Counted from the stretch's first letter, positions 12,401-21,839 are shown. The stretch is 64,000 bases of DNA from Micrasema longulum (GCA_022494885.1 JAGVSM010003414.1:930001-994000), one strand, 5' to 3'. Numbers and translations: made by a program. The notes: a model not told the origin generated them from the letters alone.

Positions 12401-15400
12401 TATGATTTTTTTAGTTTAGATACAGATAGGTGCTTTATATGATATTTCAAGATTAGATAAAATAATGTAATGTACATACATGATATTTTAAGAATAGAAA
12501 GAGTAATATGCGATCCCTCAGGCGAATGTGTGGTAAAACGATGTATGATAGGTGCACAAATGTCGAGATCCGTGAAGTGTGTAAGGCTGAGACATGCATT
12601 ATTGACAGAATCAAGAAAGGGGTGCTGCGTTGGTTTGGACATGTAGAGCGAATGGACAGCAAAGAATGACTAAAAGGATCTACGATGCAAATGTTGATGG
12701 ATGCAGAAAACGAGGAAGACCGAGAAAGACATGGCACGATCAAGTCCATCAAATACTTGAAGATGGACATGTCAAAAGTAGGAATAATCGGCGTGCGTGC
12801 ATAAGAAGATGTATGAATGTAGAGGAAGCGAGGTCTGTATACCAAGATAGAGTGTTATGGCGTTCTATCCTCTCTGCCTACCCCTACGGGGAAACGGCGT
12901 GATGGTTTGTTGTTGTTGATATTTTAATGTTATAAACAGTAATACACTGTGCATGATATTTTAAGGTTAAATGCAGTAATGTACTGTATGTGATATTTTA
13001 TGGTTAGATACATTAATTTTCTCAGAGTAATAATTTGCTACCCGCTTAAAGAGACGCCCTTTTGCATAGAACAAAAGCGTTCCAAATTTTAGGTTTGGTT
13101 TGACAACAAACGTGTAACGGACGGTTTCGGTTTGGGCTTGCAATTCTTGACCTGAGTACTTACGGCCCATTGTATTAGTGTAAACTGTAGCTAAAATAAA
13201 TGTGGTTGATAATCATAGAAGGGTTTTAGTCCATATGGGTGGCTATAAGCGGGTGGCGTATTATTACTCTAAGAATTTACTTTATACAATATTTAGAGTT
13301 AGTAAGAATACAGTAATACTTGATGTACTTGATATTTTAAGGTTAGGTGCAGTATTCATTTTACTTTGAATGATATTTAGAGGTTAAATACAGTAATACT
13401 TGATGTTTTAAGGTTAGATACAGTATTGTACTCTAAGTTATATTTTAAGGTTAGATATATAAAAAACTGTACATTATATTTTAAGGTTAGATACAGTTAT
13501 ATTCTGTACATGATGTTTTAAAGTTAGAGCTGATAGGTAATTTATGTGTTATTTTAAAGAGGTCAAATACATAATGATGTATTTAATGATTTTCGAATAT
13601 CAGATACACATACTTAACATGACTGTTTCTTTGTCGGATACAGATGCATCGTATGATTTTATATTTCAAGGAGGGCAGACGATGGTCTCCATCACACGGT
13701 GAGCATGCAGCGGGCGCTGCTGTCCCCGCGCATGCAGCCCCCCTCGAGCTCGCCACCCCCCCGCGGAGCCCCCCTGTCTGCGCCCCCCGCCGGGGCGCAC
13801 CGCCCTCTGCCCCCCGAGGAGCCTCCCGTGCGCCCCCAGCCTTTCCAGTTGGCTCCCACGCCTGCCCAGCTAGGCAGAGCGCCTCTCCAAAGGAGACTTA
13901 GTATGGGTCGGATATATTTCTTAGCTAACTGCAGCCAATGACGTACTGTACCTTAATTTTATAACATGATGTCAAAATACTTTTGGAAAAATCGTATGAA
14001 AGATTATTCACTATCATTGTATATTATCGGCCTCGTGGTGTAGTGGTCAGCCCGTTAGCCTACCATACAAGAGGTCTCGAGTTCGATTCCCGACATGGTT
14101 GACTTGAAATATTTATTTAAAAAGGTGTCTTTACACTAGAATATTTCGTAGTCACTGGACTGGAACCTGAAGCGTAAGACTAATCGTCTTACCTCCATGT
14201 AACAAAAGTGATCAAGATACACTGCGATAGGTGTACCAATGCAGTGCCCTATGCACCATTGGGTGCAGAAAGGTAATGATGATGATGACAAATATATTAT
14301 ACTCCAAGTAAGTAAAAGAGCGATGTAGGGCATTTCCAACAACTAATAATTGCTACATCTTACATATTGTTAAATCAATGTTCAAATATTTTTTTAATTT
14401 TATTTTTGGACCGTATTATTTTGAAACCATGTAAAAAAAATCTATAAAATGAGATTCCAGTGTATATCAAAAACTAAATTTGTATGTTTATTTACAATAA
14501 ATAATAGTAAAATATATTTATTTACAGCTGTGTCATCATGCAGTGATTCCACATCGTCAACATTCACTCAGGCAACCAGCACAAACTGCGGTCCCCTGAG
14601 CATCCAAACTTCACTACCGCAGGTGTTTATACAGACCTCCACGCCCAACCTGACGCCCGTGGGGAGCGGCCTGCAGACCCTGAAGTCTCCGTCCATCGCC
14701 TCCAGCAACAGCAGTCTCAGTAGCCTGCTGTCTCCTAAGCCTGGGACAGATGGACACTCTGGCGTCCTTAGCAGTCCATCAATAAAGAAGAATCTCTCGA
14801 AAAAATCCATGTCCGATGGCCGCGATAAGTAAGAGATGCTTCTTTTAAACATTCTCAATCCGATAACTACCCATAAGTAAATATTTTAGTATTACTAAAT
14901 GTTAAGTAGGTACTGGTTTTTGCCCCACAAAACACTTAGTTGAAGAACGTTTAAAATTAAATTATTATTATTGCGTTTTTGTCAAAATGGTCAAAACGGG
15001 TTATCATATCTTAATTTTGAAATGCACCTCATTTTGTCCATTTTTACAAAAATGCGACAATTACTTCACTTTATATTTTTTTAAATCTTATCTTTTTTTT
15101 AGTGCAACTAAATTATTGTCATCGAGATTGGCATATATTTTATTTTAATATTTAAACTCCTATAGAAATATTACAAAGTTAAAATCGACGGTGGAAAGGT
15201 TAATTGACTAAAATGCCACTAGTGAATAAGTCAAATTGCCTAACAAGCGCTATCTTGATACCTATTAATTTTTAGAGAATATTGGAAAAAATACATTAAA
15301 AAGTCCTAAAAAATATTAGAAATCCAAGCTGATATAATATACAGTAAAACCCCTGTTTTACGTTTTTCAAGGGAGCAACAAAAAAAGTACTGAAAAAACA

Positions 15401-18400
15401 AAAAGTGAGGAAATGAAAAATGTATGGAAAAAATTAAATTTCATTAAAATATGATTATTGTACGAGACTATACTAAATTTACTCCAGAAAAATTGTAAAA
15501 ACTGTCATAATTGGGTATTATTCATATTTACCAATGATCTAATTAAAAATATTTAGTTTTTTTTTCAAACAAAACTGCAATATGTTATTTTTTATTGAAT
15601 TAAAAAAAATACATGCATAAAGATTTTTATCTAGGTACTTAACCTTAAAAACAGGAAACTAAAAATTTGAATTTGCATAAAATGCATATAACGATTTTTT
15701 CCCTAAATATTGGGAAATTTTATTTATATGGTATCACTTTTTTTAGTATGACACCACAAATTTTCAACTGTCATTGCATCGCGGACCGTTTCACACTTTT
15801 ATGATAACTGTTTAAACTATCTCCTTTTCATATTGTGTGTGTATAATATCAAAAAATATTTATTTTGCCAAATTTTTTAACTTTCTGCATTGTAATTTAT
15901 TGATGTTAAGACTTTATTCTTCCTAAACATGCGTCAACTACATGTTAATATTTCGTAAAATGTCAAAATTAGACACTTAAGGGCACATCACCCGCGCGTG
16001 GGAATTTGTTTTCGTCAAAATGGTTCCAGATTACTAACAATTGCAATTTTTGAACACACACTGTTTCACGTTGCACTGAGGGTCACATAGATACTTACTT
16101 GGCAAATTAATTATTTCTAACTCAGAATAAAATTGGATTACCCTAATCATTTAAATACTTATACCTTCTAAACTTAAGTTCTATGCTCGTTCTTTATCGA
16201 GTTTTCACATTTAATTACAAAAAAATGTATGTATTTTTAAAAATAAAATCATATAAAGATTCAGTTAAAAATTGACTCGTTTTCAATTTTTCTATTAAAA
16301 CATCCTATTTCTATTTAAGCACATAGACATTATTAAGTAACAACGCATTTTTCATTTTAATACATAATTAATATTATAGAATATAAAATATTGCAAAGGT
16401 TTACGCGCCTTCTTTTTCTAACGGACTTTCGTCATATTAAGATTCGATACCATGCAGAAATATACACATCGCGTGTTATGAAAAAAATATATTAATTGCA
16501 CTGCAACTGTTGTGAAAAAAAGTACAGATAAATCATTTTTTATGTAAATAGAATTATTTATCTAAATGTGGAATAATGAAATAAATAGTACCAATGTTAA
16601 CAAATATCAGCTAGTGTTGTATTGCTATCAAACCAAATCATCGAAAGAGTTGAAAGTTTCGAGTATCTAAAATTATGTGTTATGGAAAATGGGAGTTTTC
16701 AAAAAAGCTGGGATTGCGACTTGGAATAGCAAGTGCTGCATTAAATAGTATGAAAGCTGTCTGGAGATCTGATATTCACTTAGTAAAAATCAAATGCCGC
16801 CTATATAACGCCTGCATAGCACCTATTATTCAGCTCTATGGATATAAATCGTGGCGCCTCACTAGTATCAAAAACAGCAAAATACTTCATTTCTAGAATA
16901 AATGTATAATAATTATTTTGCCGCGGTTTGACTTTGTAGTGGGTGAGGAAATAAGAGAATGGACACAGCAAACTCCGGTGACAACTGTTATCAAACGGAG
17001 TCGATAGATTGCAAAACTTAACTACTGTGTGTTTAATATGGTTTTTTTTTATTTACTTACATATCTACTAAAAATGTTTGTCCCAGTGATTCTTTTCATT
17101 TGTTTTTTTTTTTTTGTTGATTGAATTTTTAGAGATCCTCATTATTTTTGCTATGTTTTTAAAATGTTTTTTTTACTATAATATATACTTACATATTTTT
17201 TTATTACCTATTTCTTTTACTTTGTATTTTTGTTTTTACTATGTATTTTAATGGGTTTTCAAATATGTTTATTACGGTTTCTTTTACTACATATTTTACT
17301 ATGTTTTTAACTATATTGTTACTATGTCTACTTTATTTATTAAACCTTTTTTTTGTGTATTGATTACTGTTATTTTTTATGTACTTATATTTTTTTCTGT
17401 CTAAGAATGAGGTAAATAACCCTTGTTAGATCAGTTAGTCAGTCAAAGCAAATTTGTATAAATGTGTAATTTTGTGTATATAATATAATAGTAAATAAAA
17501 TAAAAATAAATACAACCACTTAAGCTAACTCAGACTATTCTTTGTATCGTTTGAGAGGACGAGAGCGAAATACTATTTTTAATGCGTTAGAATGAGATGG
17601 ATTTGAACAAAAATTTATTGTAATAATTTTAAGATAATACATTTAACATAAAAGTGGCCGCAGCCAAATTTTAATTTTTTGTTTTTGAAAAAAATACAAG
17701 CATTTTAAATCACATACATTTTTGTGACATTTTCCTTTATTTCTACTTAAAATTATGCCTTCAGTAATACTTTAAAAAAAAATAATTATTGAAATACTTT
17801 AGTTGAAACCTTTTTTTATAGAATTGTATTCTCTGTAATATCTTATTGACTTTTTCGTGACTTTTAGACCATCCCTTTCGAAAGCGATTAGGGCTGGTCT
17901 GAAGGTCAGAATCGTAGGATTTCCTAATTTTGCGTTTAAAGTCAAATAGGCTTTCCACCACCAATATTTACAAGAAAATAAATTATCACATTTATGTGAC
18001 TTTTTTAAACGCAAATAAAAGATTGGTGATTATTTCCACAAATTAATATGCACGTGCATTTGGTAAATTATTGTTTAATAAGAATTTTCATTAACAGAAT
18101 ATGTTTTTCATAATATTTTATTGTTATCAAATAACTTTAAAGTTCATGGTTTTTAATACTTCGCCAACTGGATTTCAAACCCGGTCAGCAAACTAAACAA
18201 GTCTAAGCGAATTAAACAAAGTTAGTTAATAAAGCACAGGCACGTACGAGCCATGCCTATGTGTGATTTTTTGATTTAATCAACATAATTATTTATAATA
18301 TGTAATAAGAAATGTACTAAAATGCAAACAAAACAATTGTAAATAAATGTAAATTAAAGTGTAAAGTAATTAAGTAAACATTATTTCTCGAGTAAGGTAT

Positions 18401-21400
18401 AAAAGCATTTATGTATTTTTCATGTTTTCCCAAATGTTTAAATAATGTTTTTCATAGTACATAATTACTAAATTTTAATATGTATGTTGTTATATTTTAG
18501 GGTATTAGAAACAGTCAACTTCGATAAGAAATTCAGCACATTACCCAGATTTAAGCCGGACACTTGTAGTCCTAGTTCCATAGCAGTGCCAAGCAGTCCA
18601 CAAGTTTATAATATGAGAAATAAACATGGAAGACTCAAAGGTCAGTTTGATTTACTTTCATTAAATATTTATATTGTCTACCAAAATCGGAAATCCATGC
18701 TGTTCATAATGCATTGTAGTATTAGGAAACTTTTTTCATTATATTTTACCACAAAACTGGCATCAAATGCAATTTTTCATATTACTTACCTAAATTATGT
18801 TTTACTTGCCACAAGAAGATATCTCAGGGGTGGTTTTTGTAAAACACTGGCAAAACTTATCAAACTTGTATTTTGTCTGTTTAATTCTGAACTATCCTGA
18901 ACGCCAAAACATAAAATGTGCAGGAGAGCGATTTTTTTCTACTTCACAAACAGTATGTTCCAAAGTGTGTTTTGTAAACGCCATGTCATTGTAAAATTGT
19001 TAAAAGCGAGAAAATCCTATGAAGAATTCAAAGCATCATTGCCTTTCAAGAGTATCCTAAGGGTTTAGGATAGTTTTGATCAATAATTTTGAGTGTTTGG
19101 CGTTTAGGATAAACGTTAAAAAGTGTTGCATATTTGGCACTGTTTATAAAGAAAACCCAATATTTGTGTACGAAAATGAGTATATTTGCATAATCATTTA
19201 AAATATCTTCATCTGTAATCTATAATTAAATATGTTTAGAAGAAAAAAATTAATGCATTTTCTGCTTTTCATACAGAAAACTTAATTTTAATTTGTAGAT
19301 AAAATTTAAGATAAATGTTTTTTTATTTTTTTTTTATAAAAATAAATATTGGCGTTCTTGTGATTTACCCAAATATTTAATTTTGAGGGCTATTTTCAAC
19401 GAGTTGTAAATAACTCACTATTAGAAAATGGGAACCAAGTTGGGGTAGAGTAGGATTCGAACCACGGACCTTCGGTCCGTGACTCCGAGACACTAGCCAC
19501 AGGACCACAACCCGATTGTTAACTTCCCATTGCAATCGGGGCCCGGGTGCCAGTTCAGGAACAATAAAATAGTACAGTTCAAAAATCCTTTATAATCAAC
19601 ATTTCACGCCCACTCTGTCGCGAATGGGACCCAGGACAATGGCGGGTGAACGCGCCAACCACTACACAACGGGCGTTAAATTACTATGCACCAATTAGCA
19701 ATATGAACCCGTTAAGTATTTCGTCAATGTTTTTAGTAAAAAAGTTAATATTTGCAGGGGTCTACATATTACATTTTTACAGCTTCTATAAAATACGTTT
19801 GAAACATAATTTATGCCATGCATATTTCGAAATGAAGGGAATTTCACAGAGAATCATATTCTGTAAAAAAAGCATTTTGAAAAATTGGCATTTAGGATAG
19901 TTCAGAATTGAATAGATAATTTGCCCAAATATAAAAGAACTCTTAGCAAAAGTTGTTAGGTTCTTGTTTTTTTAACTTCGTTAACAATCTTAAGAATAAA
20001 TATTATTATTTAATTTCACGTATACATAATATATTATCAAAATTGTTTTTAAAAAAAATGTTTTAAAATATTTTTAGGTTTTCTACTTTTTTTTATGTCC
20101 TCGAATAACTTATCATGCAATTATTTTAAAACCTTGCACAGTGAGTTTCAAAACTATGTTTATTTCTTATAGGTAGTTTTATCTCTGATTTCATGTGTAT
20201 GCCATTTGTTATTTTATTATTTGAATTATTCGGTATTTTTTATTTTATGCATTTATTCTGTACTAACCTTGTACGGACAATTTGCTGAGACCTCTCTTTA
20301 TAATTATGTAACAGGAAATGACGAAGAAGGCACCCCAACATACGGAGTGGAGATTGGTGAAGGAAGCAGTGTGAATAGTAGTGTCACCAGTACCCCTCAA
20401 TCTAGTCACGGGCCTAAATCGGCCAACAAAGAACTATTTGGTTCTACCTTCTTTGGGCCAGACTTCAACGCTGAAGCATATAGAAGTCGCATGATGGACT
20501 ATGTTTCTCAAGGTAAATATTAATTTTACCCGTTGCTTGCTTTGTCTTCATAAAAAGTATTGTTATTTTGATTAATTGATTTTTAATTAAGGTGGGTAGT
20601 GGGCACTGCTTATTTGCCCATATGAAGTGCATGCCCATTTAGTACAATATAATTATTTTTTCATTTTTGCTCAAATGTGCTTAATCTAATAATTTCAGAC
20701 TTGTTAATTTATTAGAATGAAAGTTAGTCAAATTTGTCATACATAATGAATTCACTCAAATGAAAATAGACAAATCTAATGATTCCTTACATTTTTTCCA
20801 ATAATTTGTATTTTTAGAACAACACTTATTAGTATTGAAATAGTGTTAGCTACGGTTATTGATAAAATAATAATTTTAGTTGAATCTCATGATGATCTCG
20901 GGGGTGGAATATCTCCATGCACTCCGGGGGGAGGGACAGGAGGACGAGGGGAGATCGGGCACCGGAAGGTTCTGGAGCAGCGTCGCCAGCTCGTCATTCT
21001 GCTGTTCCGGGAACACGGCATGTTTCCCTCCACGCAAGCCACCACCAAGTTTCAGGTACTCCACAAGAAATTCTTCTTAATTATGCATATGTGACTGTAC
21101 AGGTACACCAATTGCTGTGTATCTCGATCATTCGTTACATGAAGGAAAGGACGATCAGTTTTATACTGCAGATGTCAATCCAGAGACGCCAAAATATTGC
21201 TAGGAATCAAACCCAACACTTATATAGCAAATTAAGGACTGCAGGGAATTACCTAAACTGTTTCAAAGTCTAAACCCAATGAAGTGAGCCCTTTACTAGG
21301 CTCAAACGGCCATGTTTATGTTTATGAGCGTTTTAATATCGGACTTTTGTTCCATGTTTGTGTACTTATTATGTGCACAAACTTTTCGCTAAAAATTAAC

Positions 21401-21839
21401 TTGATCTCCCTTTAGCTGATAGCTGGTGGAATTCTGTTGTGTCTGTATGTTTCATCTCTTAATTTTGTGTTGTATTTAACTCAAAAGTGTTCAAAATCGT
21501 TAATAGGCTGATGATGTTATGTAATGTTTTGTTGTACTTTACTCACAAGTAAATGTTTGGTTGATATTCCCTTTTCAGGCAAACCATATGGATATTTTTC
21601 CAAACAAAACGTCTCTGCAGCTGAAAATTCGCGAAGTGCGACAAAGGCTGCAGAAGTTGGCGCAACCCAACGCTACCCCAACAGATCACGGCACTCCGAC
21701 AGGTAACCAATCACGTTTCTCGCACTGCAGCCTCGAATAAAAGTGAAGAGTTGTAATTGTTCTGAACTAATAGTCTGTTGAATGTCCAGGGATCAACTCT
21801 CCGGCGGTGACACCGAGTGGCAACAATCGCAGCAGTTAG
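305..21839 (+). CDS. cic: capicua HMG-box transcriptional repressor (3' part, 16 exons)
   Basis: The coding exons I join are 305-454, 3354-3535, 5969-6148, 6469-6573, 8193-8336, 10141-10409, 10917-11293, 11894-12052, 12221-12302, 13671-13906, 14528-14828, 18501-18640, 20315-20512, 20880-21055, 21579-21702 and 21790-21839. Every junction is GT-AG and every phase agrees. They give two leading bases plus 956 codons and TAG at 21837. In order the protein has the family FPWxSLVP block, an acidic DEDDD stretch, a RSHSLSAL block, the HMG box, a long Ser/Thr/Gln-rich middle, [15 protein letters not shown], and the C-terminal C1 domain. Capicua binds TGAATGAA-type octamers through the HMG box together with C1 and represses receptor-tyrosine-kinase target genes until ERK inactivates it; that is family knowledge. 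The 5' exons lie left of the window, so I cannot say whether the start is the short or the long isoform. The introns are swollen by transposons but no exon is interrupted. Confidence 0.96.
455..3353 (+). other. capicua intron, repeat-bearing
   Basis: No exon is visible. Between about 757 and 1567 the motif GGGGTGAAT and its complement recur (near 762, 982, 1205, 1236 and 1555), suggesting a degenerate TIR element. 1017-1083 is an end of the foldback family described at 52656. 1640-1760 begins with a T-rich run and matches the reverse complement of 32105-32170, so it looks like a retroelement tail on the minus strand. A (TA)n run lies at 2503-2527. Confidence 0.5.
2089..2545. repeat. inverted repeat with about 60-bp arms
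   Basis: The left arm (2089-2150) contains ATCGTGGGTATACTAGC and TTAACTCTAAAAT. The right arm (2465-2545) carries the complement, GAGAGTTAAATCTTTTTGCC followed by AGTATACCCACGAT, with mismatches. The (TA)n run extends the right arm. It is probably an old MITE or foldback element. Two open frames across it are by-products of the inverted structure. Confidence 0.6.
3354..3535 (+). CDS. cic: capicua exon: acidic patch and SHSLSAL block
   Basis: The phase-1 join from 454 creates D at the junction and gives [17 protein letters not shown], a Thr/Pro/Ser-rich run, and [12 protein letters not shown]. Human capicua has a similar KRRTQSLSAL sequence just before the HMG box; it is a conserved Ser-phosphorylation/14-3-3-type region. 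The exon ends in phase 0 at AAG|gtaaag. A second reading frame through the same exon is open but is only a shadow. Confidence 0.93.
3925..4236 (+). mobile_element. LINE reverse-transcriptase C-terminal fragment
   Basis: The frame at 4023-4256 reads [39 protein letters not shown]. It is about the same sequence as 49417-49908 on the other strand, so both are copies of one non-LTR family. The piece GAACTGAAGTACTCTCTTA at 3930 repeats at 4039 in diverged form, indicating two overlapping fragments. It joins a mariner fragment near 4235. Confidence 0.75.
4235..4765 (+). mobile_element. mariner transposase relic (C-terminal half)
   Basis: Broken frames read [62 protein letters not shown], and [15 protein letters not shown]. 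This is the Mos1/mauritiana-like mariner style. Stops interrupt it, and the last catalytic Asp position reads Glu (PSEYHLF), so it is dead. The N-terminal half is absent and a LINE fragment abuts it. Confidence 0.85.
5174..5408. mobile_element. MITE with 20-21-bp terminal inverted repeats
   Basis: GAGTTGATAAATATCAAACG at 5175-5194 is matched exactly by its complement at 5388-5407, bounding about 235 bp without coding potential. No clear target duplication could be assigned. Family unknown. Confidence 0.7.
5969..6148 (+). CDS. cic: capicua HMG-box exon 1
   Basis: Sixty codons in phase 0 at both ends. They contain [20 protein letters not shown], then [20 protein letters not shown] and [10 protein letters not shown]. 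This is almost identical to the vertebrate capicua HMG box, including the Capicua-type [18 protein letters not shown] signature that separates it from SOX and TCF boxes. It makes the sequence-specific DNA contact in the minor groove. An intron splits the box here, before VKEAHF. Confidence 0.98.
6149..6468 (+). other. short capicua intron within the HMG box
   Basis: A 320-bp AT-rich intron with canonical gtaact and tattacag ends. I see nothing else in it. Confidence 0.85.
6469..6573 (+). CDS. cic: capicua HMG-box exon 2
   Basis: Thirty-five codons, [20 protein letters not shown] followed by KSSSGRDP. They finish helix 3 and the basic tail of the HMG box. The acceptor is tattacag and the donor CAG|gtaatc. 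Both ends are phase 0, so the exon could be skipped without a frameshift, but skipping would destroy the box. Confidence 0.97.
6760..7115 (-). mobile_element. LINE ORF2 C-terminal relic (CR1/Rex-like)
   Basis: Minus-strand frames read [34 protein letters not shown], and [18 protein letters not shown] followed by [13 protein letters not shown] and a stop. The RLWN-LP...FK--LK-YL ending is typical of the last residues of many non-LTR reverse transcriptases. One internal stop breaks it. A plus-strand copy of a similar ending is at 61870. Confidence 0.75.
7278..8029 (-). mobile_element. RTE-like LINE reverse-transcriptase C-terminal fragment
   Basis: Minus-strand frames carry [26 protein letters not shown], then [29 protein letters not shown] [26 protein letters not shown] and [17 protein letters not shown]. 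The YLGS...D, YGSETW and GRP--TW order is the thumb/connection region of RTE-like elements. A frameshift near 7830 splits it. It lies in a capicua intron on the opposite strand. Long plus-strand frames here are antisense shadows. Confidence 0.88.
8193..8336 (+). CDS. cic: capicua exon after the HMG box
   Basis: Forty-eight codons, phase 0 to phase 0, starting [15 protein letters not shown] and ending [12 protein letters not shown]. The acceptor is tgttttcag and the donor ATG|gtatgg. It is placed by splice consensus and by continuity of frame between the HMG box and the next exon, not by a known domain. SP/TP pairs are possible proline-directed kinase sites. Confidence 0.85.
8796..8960. mobile_element. 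pogo-type MITE, TIR CAGTAAAACC
   Basis: It starts TA-CAGTAAAACCTCATTTTTAC and ends with a diverged complement (gtaaaaagatggttttaata). Read in reverse it aligns with 15342-15440, which shares GCAAGGGAGCAAC and GAAATGAAAAATGTAT. TA flanks and CAGTAAAACC ends are like pogo/Tigger-derived MITEs. Confidence 0.55.
9260..10080 (-). mobile_element. CR1/Rex-like LINE reverse-transcriptase C-terminal fragment
   Basis: Minus-strand frames give [37 protein letters not shown], then [20 protein letters not shown] and [29 protein letters not shown]--...W--H and VQRRAT-------YE-RL--LGL-SLE-RR-RGDLI are classic non-LTR fingerprints. Frameshifts and stops separate the pieces. It sits in the intron before the exon at 10141; the plus-strand ORF at 9275 is its antisense. 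Confidence 0.88.
10141..11293 (+). CDS. cic: capicua middle exons (10141-10409 and 10917-11293)
   Basis: These two exons are joined across a 507-bp intron, with the split codon AG|A giving R. The first contains [11 protein letters not shown] and [11 protein letters not shown], whose RSIS resembles a 14-3-3/kinase site. The second is Ser/Thr/Gln-rich: [35 protein letters not shown], and [17 protein letters not shown]. Low-complexity sequence of this kind is normal for the unstructured middle of capicua. The second exon ends ACA A|gtaagt in phase 1. Confidence 0.88.
11325..11725 (+). mobile_element. tRNA-derived SINE
   Basis: A leader (cagGACGAGTGTTTTAGACTC), then a tRNA-like head at about 11460-11530 with a B box GGTTCGATTCCCGGC, then CATGGTCGAC and GAAATATTTATTT-type body. 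The same order recurs at 14030, 54545, 57365, 62385 and 63165. The head lacks pairing acceptor ends, so it is not a working tRNA gene. Confidence 0.8.
11894..12302 (+). CDS. cic: capicua middle exons (11894-12052 and 12221-12302)
   Basis: Two small exons that complete split codons on both sides. They encode [37 protein letters not shown], and [20 protein letters not shown]. Acceptors are cttttcag and aatttcag; donors are G|gtattt and TT|gtaagt. No named domain is visible. They are accepted because the frame from the HMG box to C1 closes only with them included. Confidence 0.82.
12497..12915 (+). mobile_element. RTE-like LINE C-terminal fragment
   Basis: Frames read [36 protein letters not shown], then [20 protein letters not shown] and [20 protein letters not shown] before stop at the C-terminus. 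It matches the element at 7278-7796 and another copy at 54300. One stop lies after DSKE. It is inserted inside the minisatellite. Confidence 0.88.
13024..13270. mobile_element. MITE with 25-bp TIRs inside minisatellite
   Basis: The left end AGAGTAATAATTTGCTACCC (13024) continues GCTTA. The right end, read in complement, is AGAGTAATAATACGCCACCC then GCTTA. It spans 247 bp with no coding potential. Superfamily unassigned; no convincing target duplication. Confidence 0.75.
13671..13906 (+). CDS. cic: capicua proline-rich exon with [15 protein letters not shown] block
   Basis: A GC-rich exon inside AT-rich introns. It encodes a Pro-rich stretch ([20 protein letters not shown]) and then the family block [20 protein letters not shown]. 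The acceptor at 13670 (ttcaag) is the only nearby one that completes the TT| codon from the previous exon. Two donors are in phase: after 13906 (G|gtcgga, giving SMA) and after 13900 (A|gtatgg). I prefer 13906 because fly capicua, as I remember it, continues QSMA. The window does not decide it. Confidence 0.88.
14025..14300 (+). mobile_element. tRNA-derived SINE, nearly full body
   Basis: Head GGCCTCGTGGTGTAGTGGTC, B box GAGTTCGATTCCCGAC, body GAAATATTTATTT, CTGAAGCGTAAGACTAATCG-like segment and 3' end CCTATGCACCATTGGGTGCA followed by (ATG)n. This copy shows the family's 3' end best; the ATG microsatellite tail is seen again as GATGAGTATAAATA at 54925. Confidence 0.85.
14528..14828 (+). CDS. 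cic: capicua Ser/Thr-rich exon
   Basis: About 100 codons: [20 protein letters not shown], then [20 protein letters not shown] and [15 protein letters not shown]. The acceptor is atttacag and the donor AA|gtaaga in phase 2. It is a disordered linker between the [12 protein letters not shown] block and the C-terminal region, with many SP/TP sites. Confidence 0.88.
14829..18500 (+). other. largest capicua intron segment in view
   Basis: About 3.7 kb with no exon. It holds a pogo-type MITE copy at 15342-15440 (CAGTAAAACCCC, CAAGGGAGCAAC), a LINE scrap at 16620-17060, and T-rich sequence with recurring TTTACTATG at 17040-17350. AGAATGAGGTAAATAACCCT at about 17404 leads to an A-rich end at 17520, like a LINE 3' tail. 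The rest is simple AT-rich DNA. Confidence 0.5.
16620..17060 (+). mobile_element. LINE fragment (RTE-like)
   Basis: The frame 16675-16896 carries [71 protein letters not shown] is the usual order in RTE-like reverse transcriptases. Further scraps (VIKRSR) follow. It is broken by stops. Confidence 0.75.
18501..18640 (+). CDS. cic: capicua exon with VNFDxKFSxLPRFxP block
   Basis: This exon encodes [20 protein letters not shown] followed by [11 protein letters not shown] and the basic [10 protein letters not shown]. Vertebrate capicua has a corresponding V(N/D)FE-F--LP-F-P segment upstream of C1, which supports the call. It follows a 3.7-kb intron. The split codon at its start is AA|G. Confidence 0.9.
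18888..19907. mobile_element. about 1-kb TIR element with nested SINE heads
   Basis: The left end TTCTGAACTATCCTGAACGC and the right end, read in complement, TTCTGAACTATCCTAAATGC form about 22-bp TIRs. An internal diverged TIR-like pair lies at 19052-19110 (GTTTAGGATAGTTTTGAT, TTTGGCGTTTAGGATAAACG). Two minus-strand tRNA-like heads (19440-19515 and 19605-19675) sit inside. No transposase is visible. Confidence 0.6.
19435..19680 (-). mobile_element. two minus-strand SINE heads
   Basis: GGATTCGAACCACGGACC near 19452 and CGAGACACTAGCCACAGGAC near 19487 are the B- and A-box parts of one tRNA-like head. A second, poorer head (CACGCCCACTCTGTCGCGAA ... GCGCCAACCACTACACAACG) follows at 19605. They look like separate SINE families or insertions. 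Confidence 0.6.
20315..20512 (+). CDS. cic: capicua exon before C1
   Basis: Sixty-six codons: [40 protein letters not shown], then [19 protein letters not shown]. The PDFN-E segment and the frame join on both sides (phase 1 to phase 1) support it. Upstream in-frame sequence that stays open to 20206 is intron read-through, because the acceptor gtaacag lies at 20314. Confidence 0.88.
20880..21839 (+). CDS. cic: capicua C1 domain and C-terminus (last three exons)
   Basis: Exons 20880-21055, 21579-21702 and 21790-21839. The first gives [10 protein letters not shown] and [20 protein letters not shown] followed by [11 protein letters not shown]. The second gives [29 protein letters not shown], and PTDHGTPT. 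The last is [16 protein letters not shown] and TAG. LEQRR--V--LF-E-G-FPS--ATT-FQ and [15 protein letters not shown] are the hallmarks of C1, which cooperates with the HMG box in DNA binding. The protein ends shortly after C1. Confidence 0.96.

Larger units (their letters stand above)
12405..13560 (+). repeat. AT-rich minisatellite, about 35-45 bp unit, split by insertions
   Basis: The unit is close to GATATTTTAAGGTTAGATAC followed by AGTAATGTACTGTACAT. It appears before 12495, resumes at 12920-13020, and continues through 13275-13525 with about ten variable copies in all. A LINE fragment (12495-12915) and a MITE (13024-13270) interrupt it, so the array is older than both insertions. It lies in a capicua intron just upstream of the proline-rich exon. 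Confidence 0.75.

Noticed and set aside
12453..12845. 130-codon minus-strand ORF
   Set aside because: Antisense to the RTE-like fragment with [10 protein letters not shown] on the plus strand.
13644..13901. Alternative GC-rich frame with many Ala/Pro/Arg
   Set aside because: Shadow of the capicua proline-rich exon; only the other frame gives [15 protein letters not shown] and joins in phase.
20206..20314. Upstream extension of the capicua exon at 20315
   Set aside because: The in-frame open sequence is intron; the acceptor at 20314 is required to complete the split codon from 18640.
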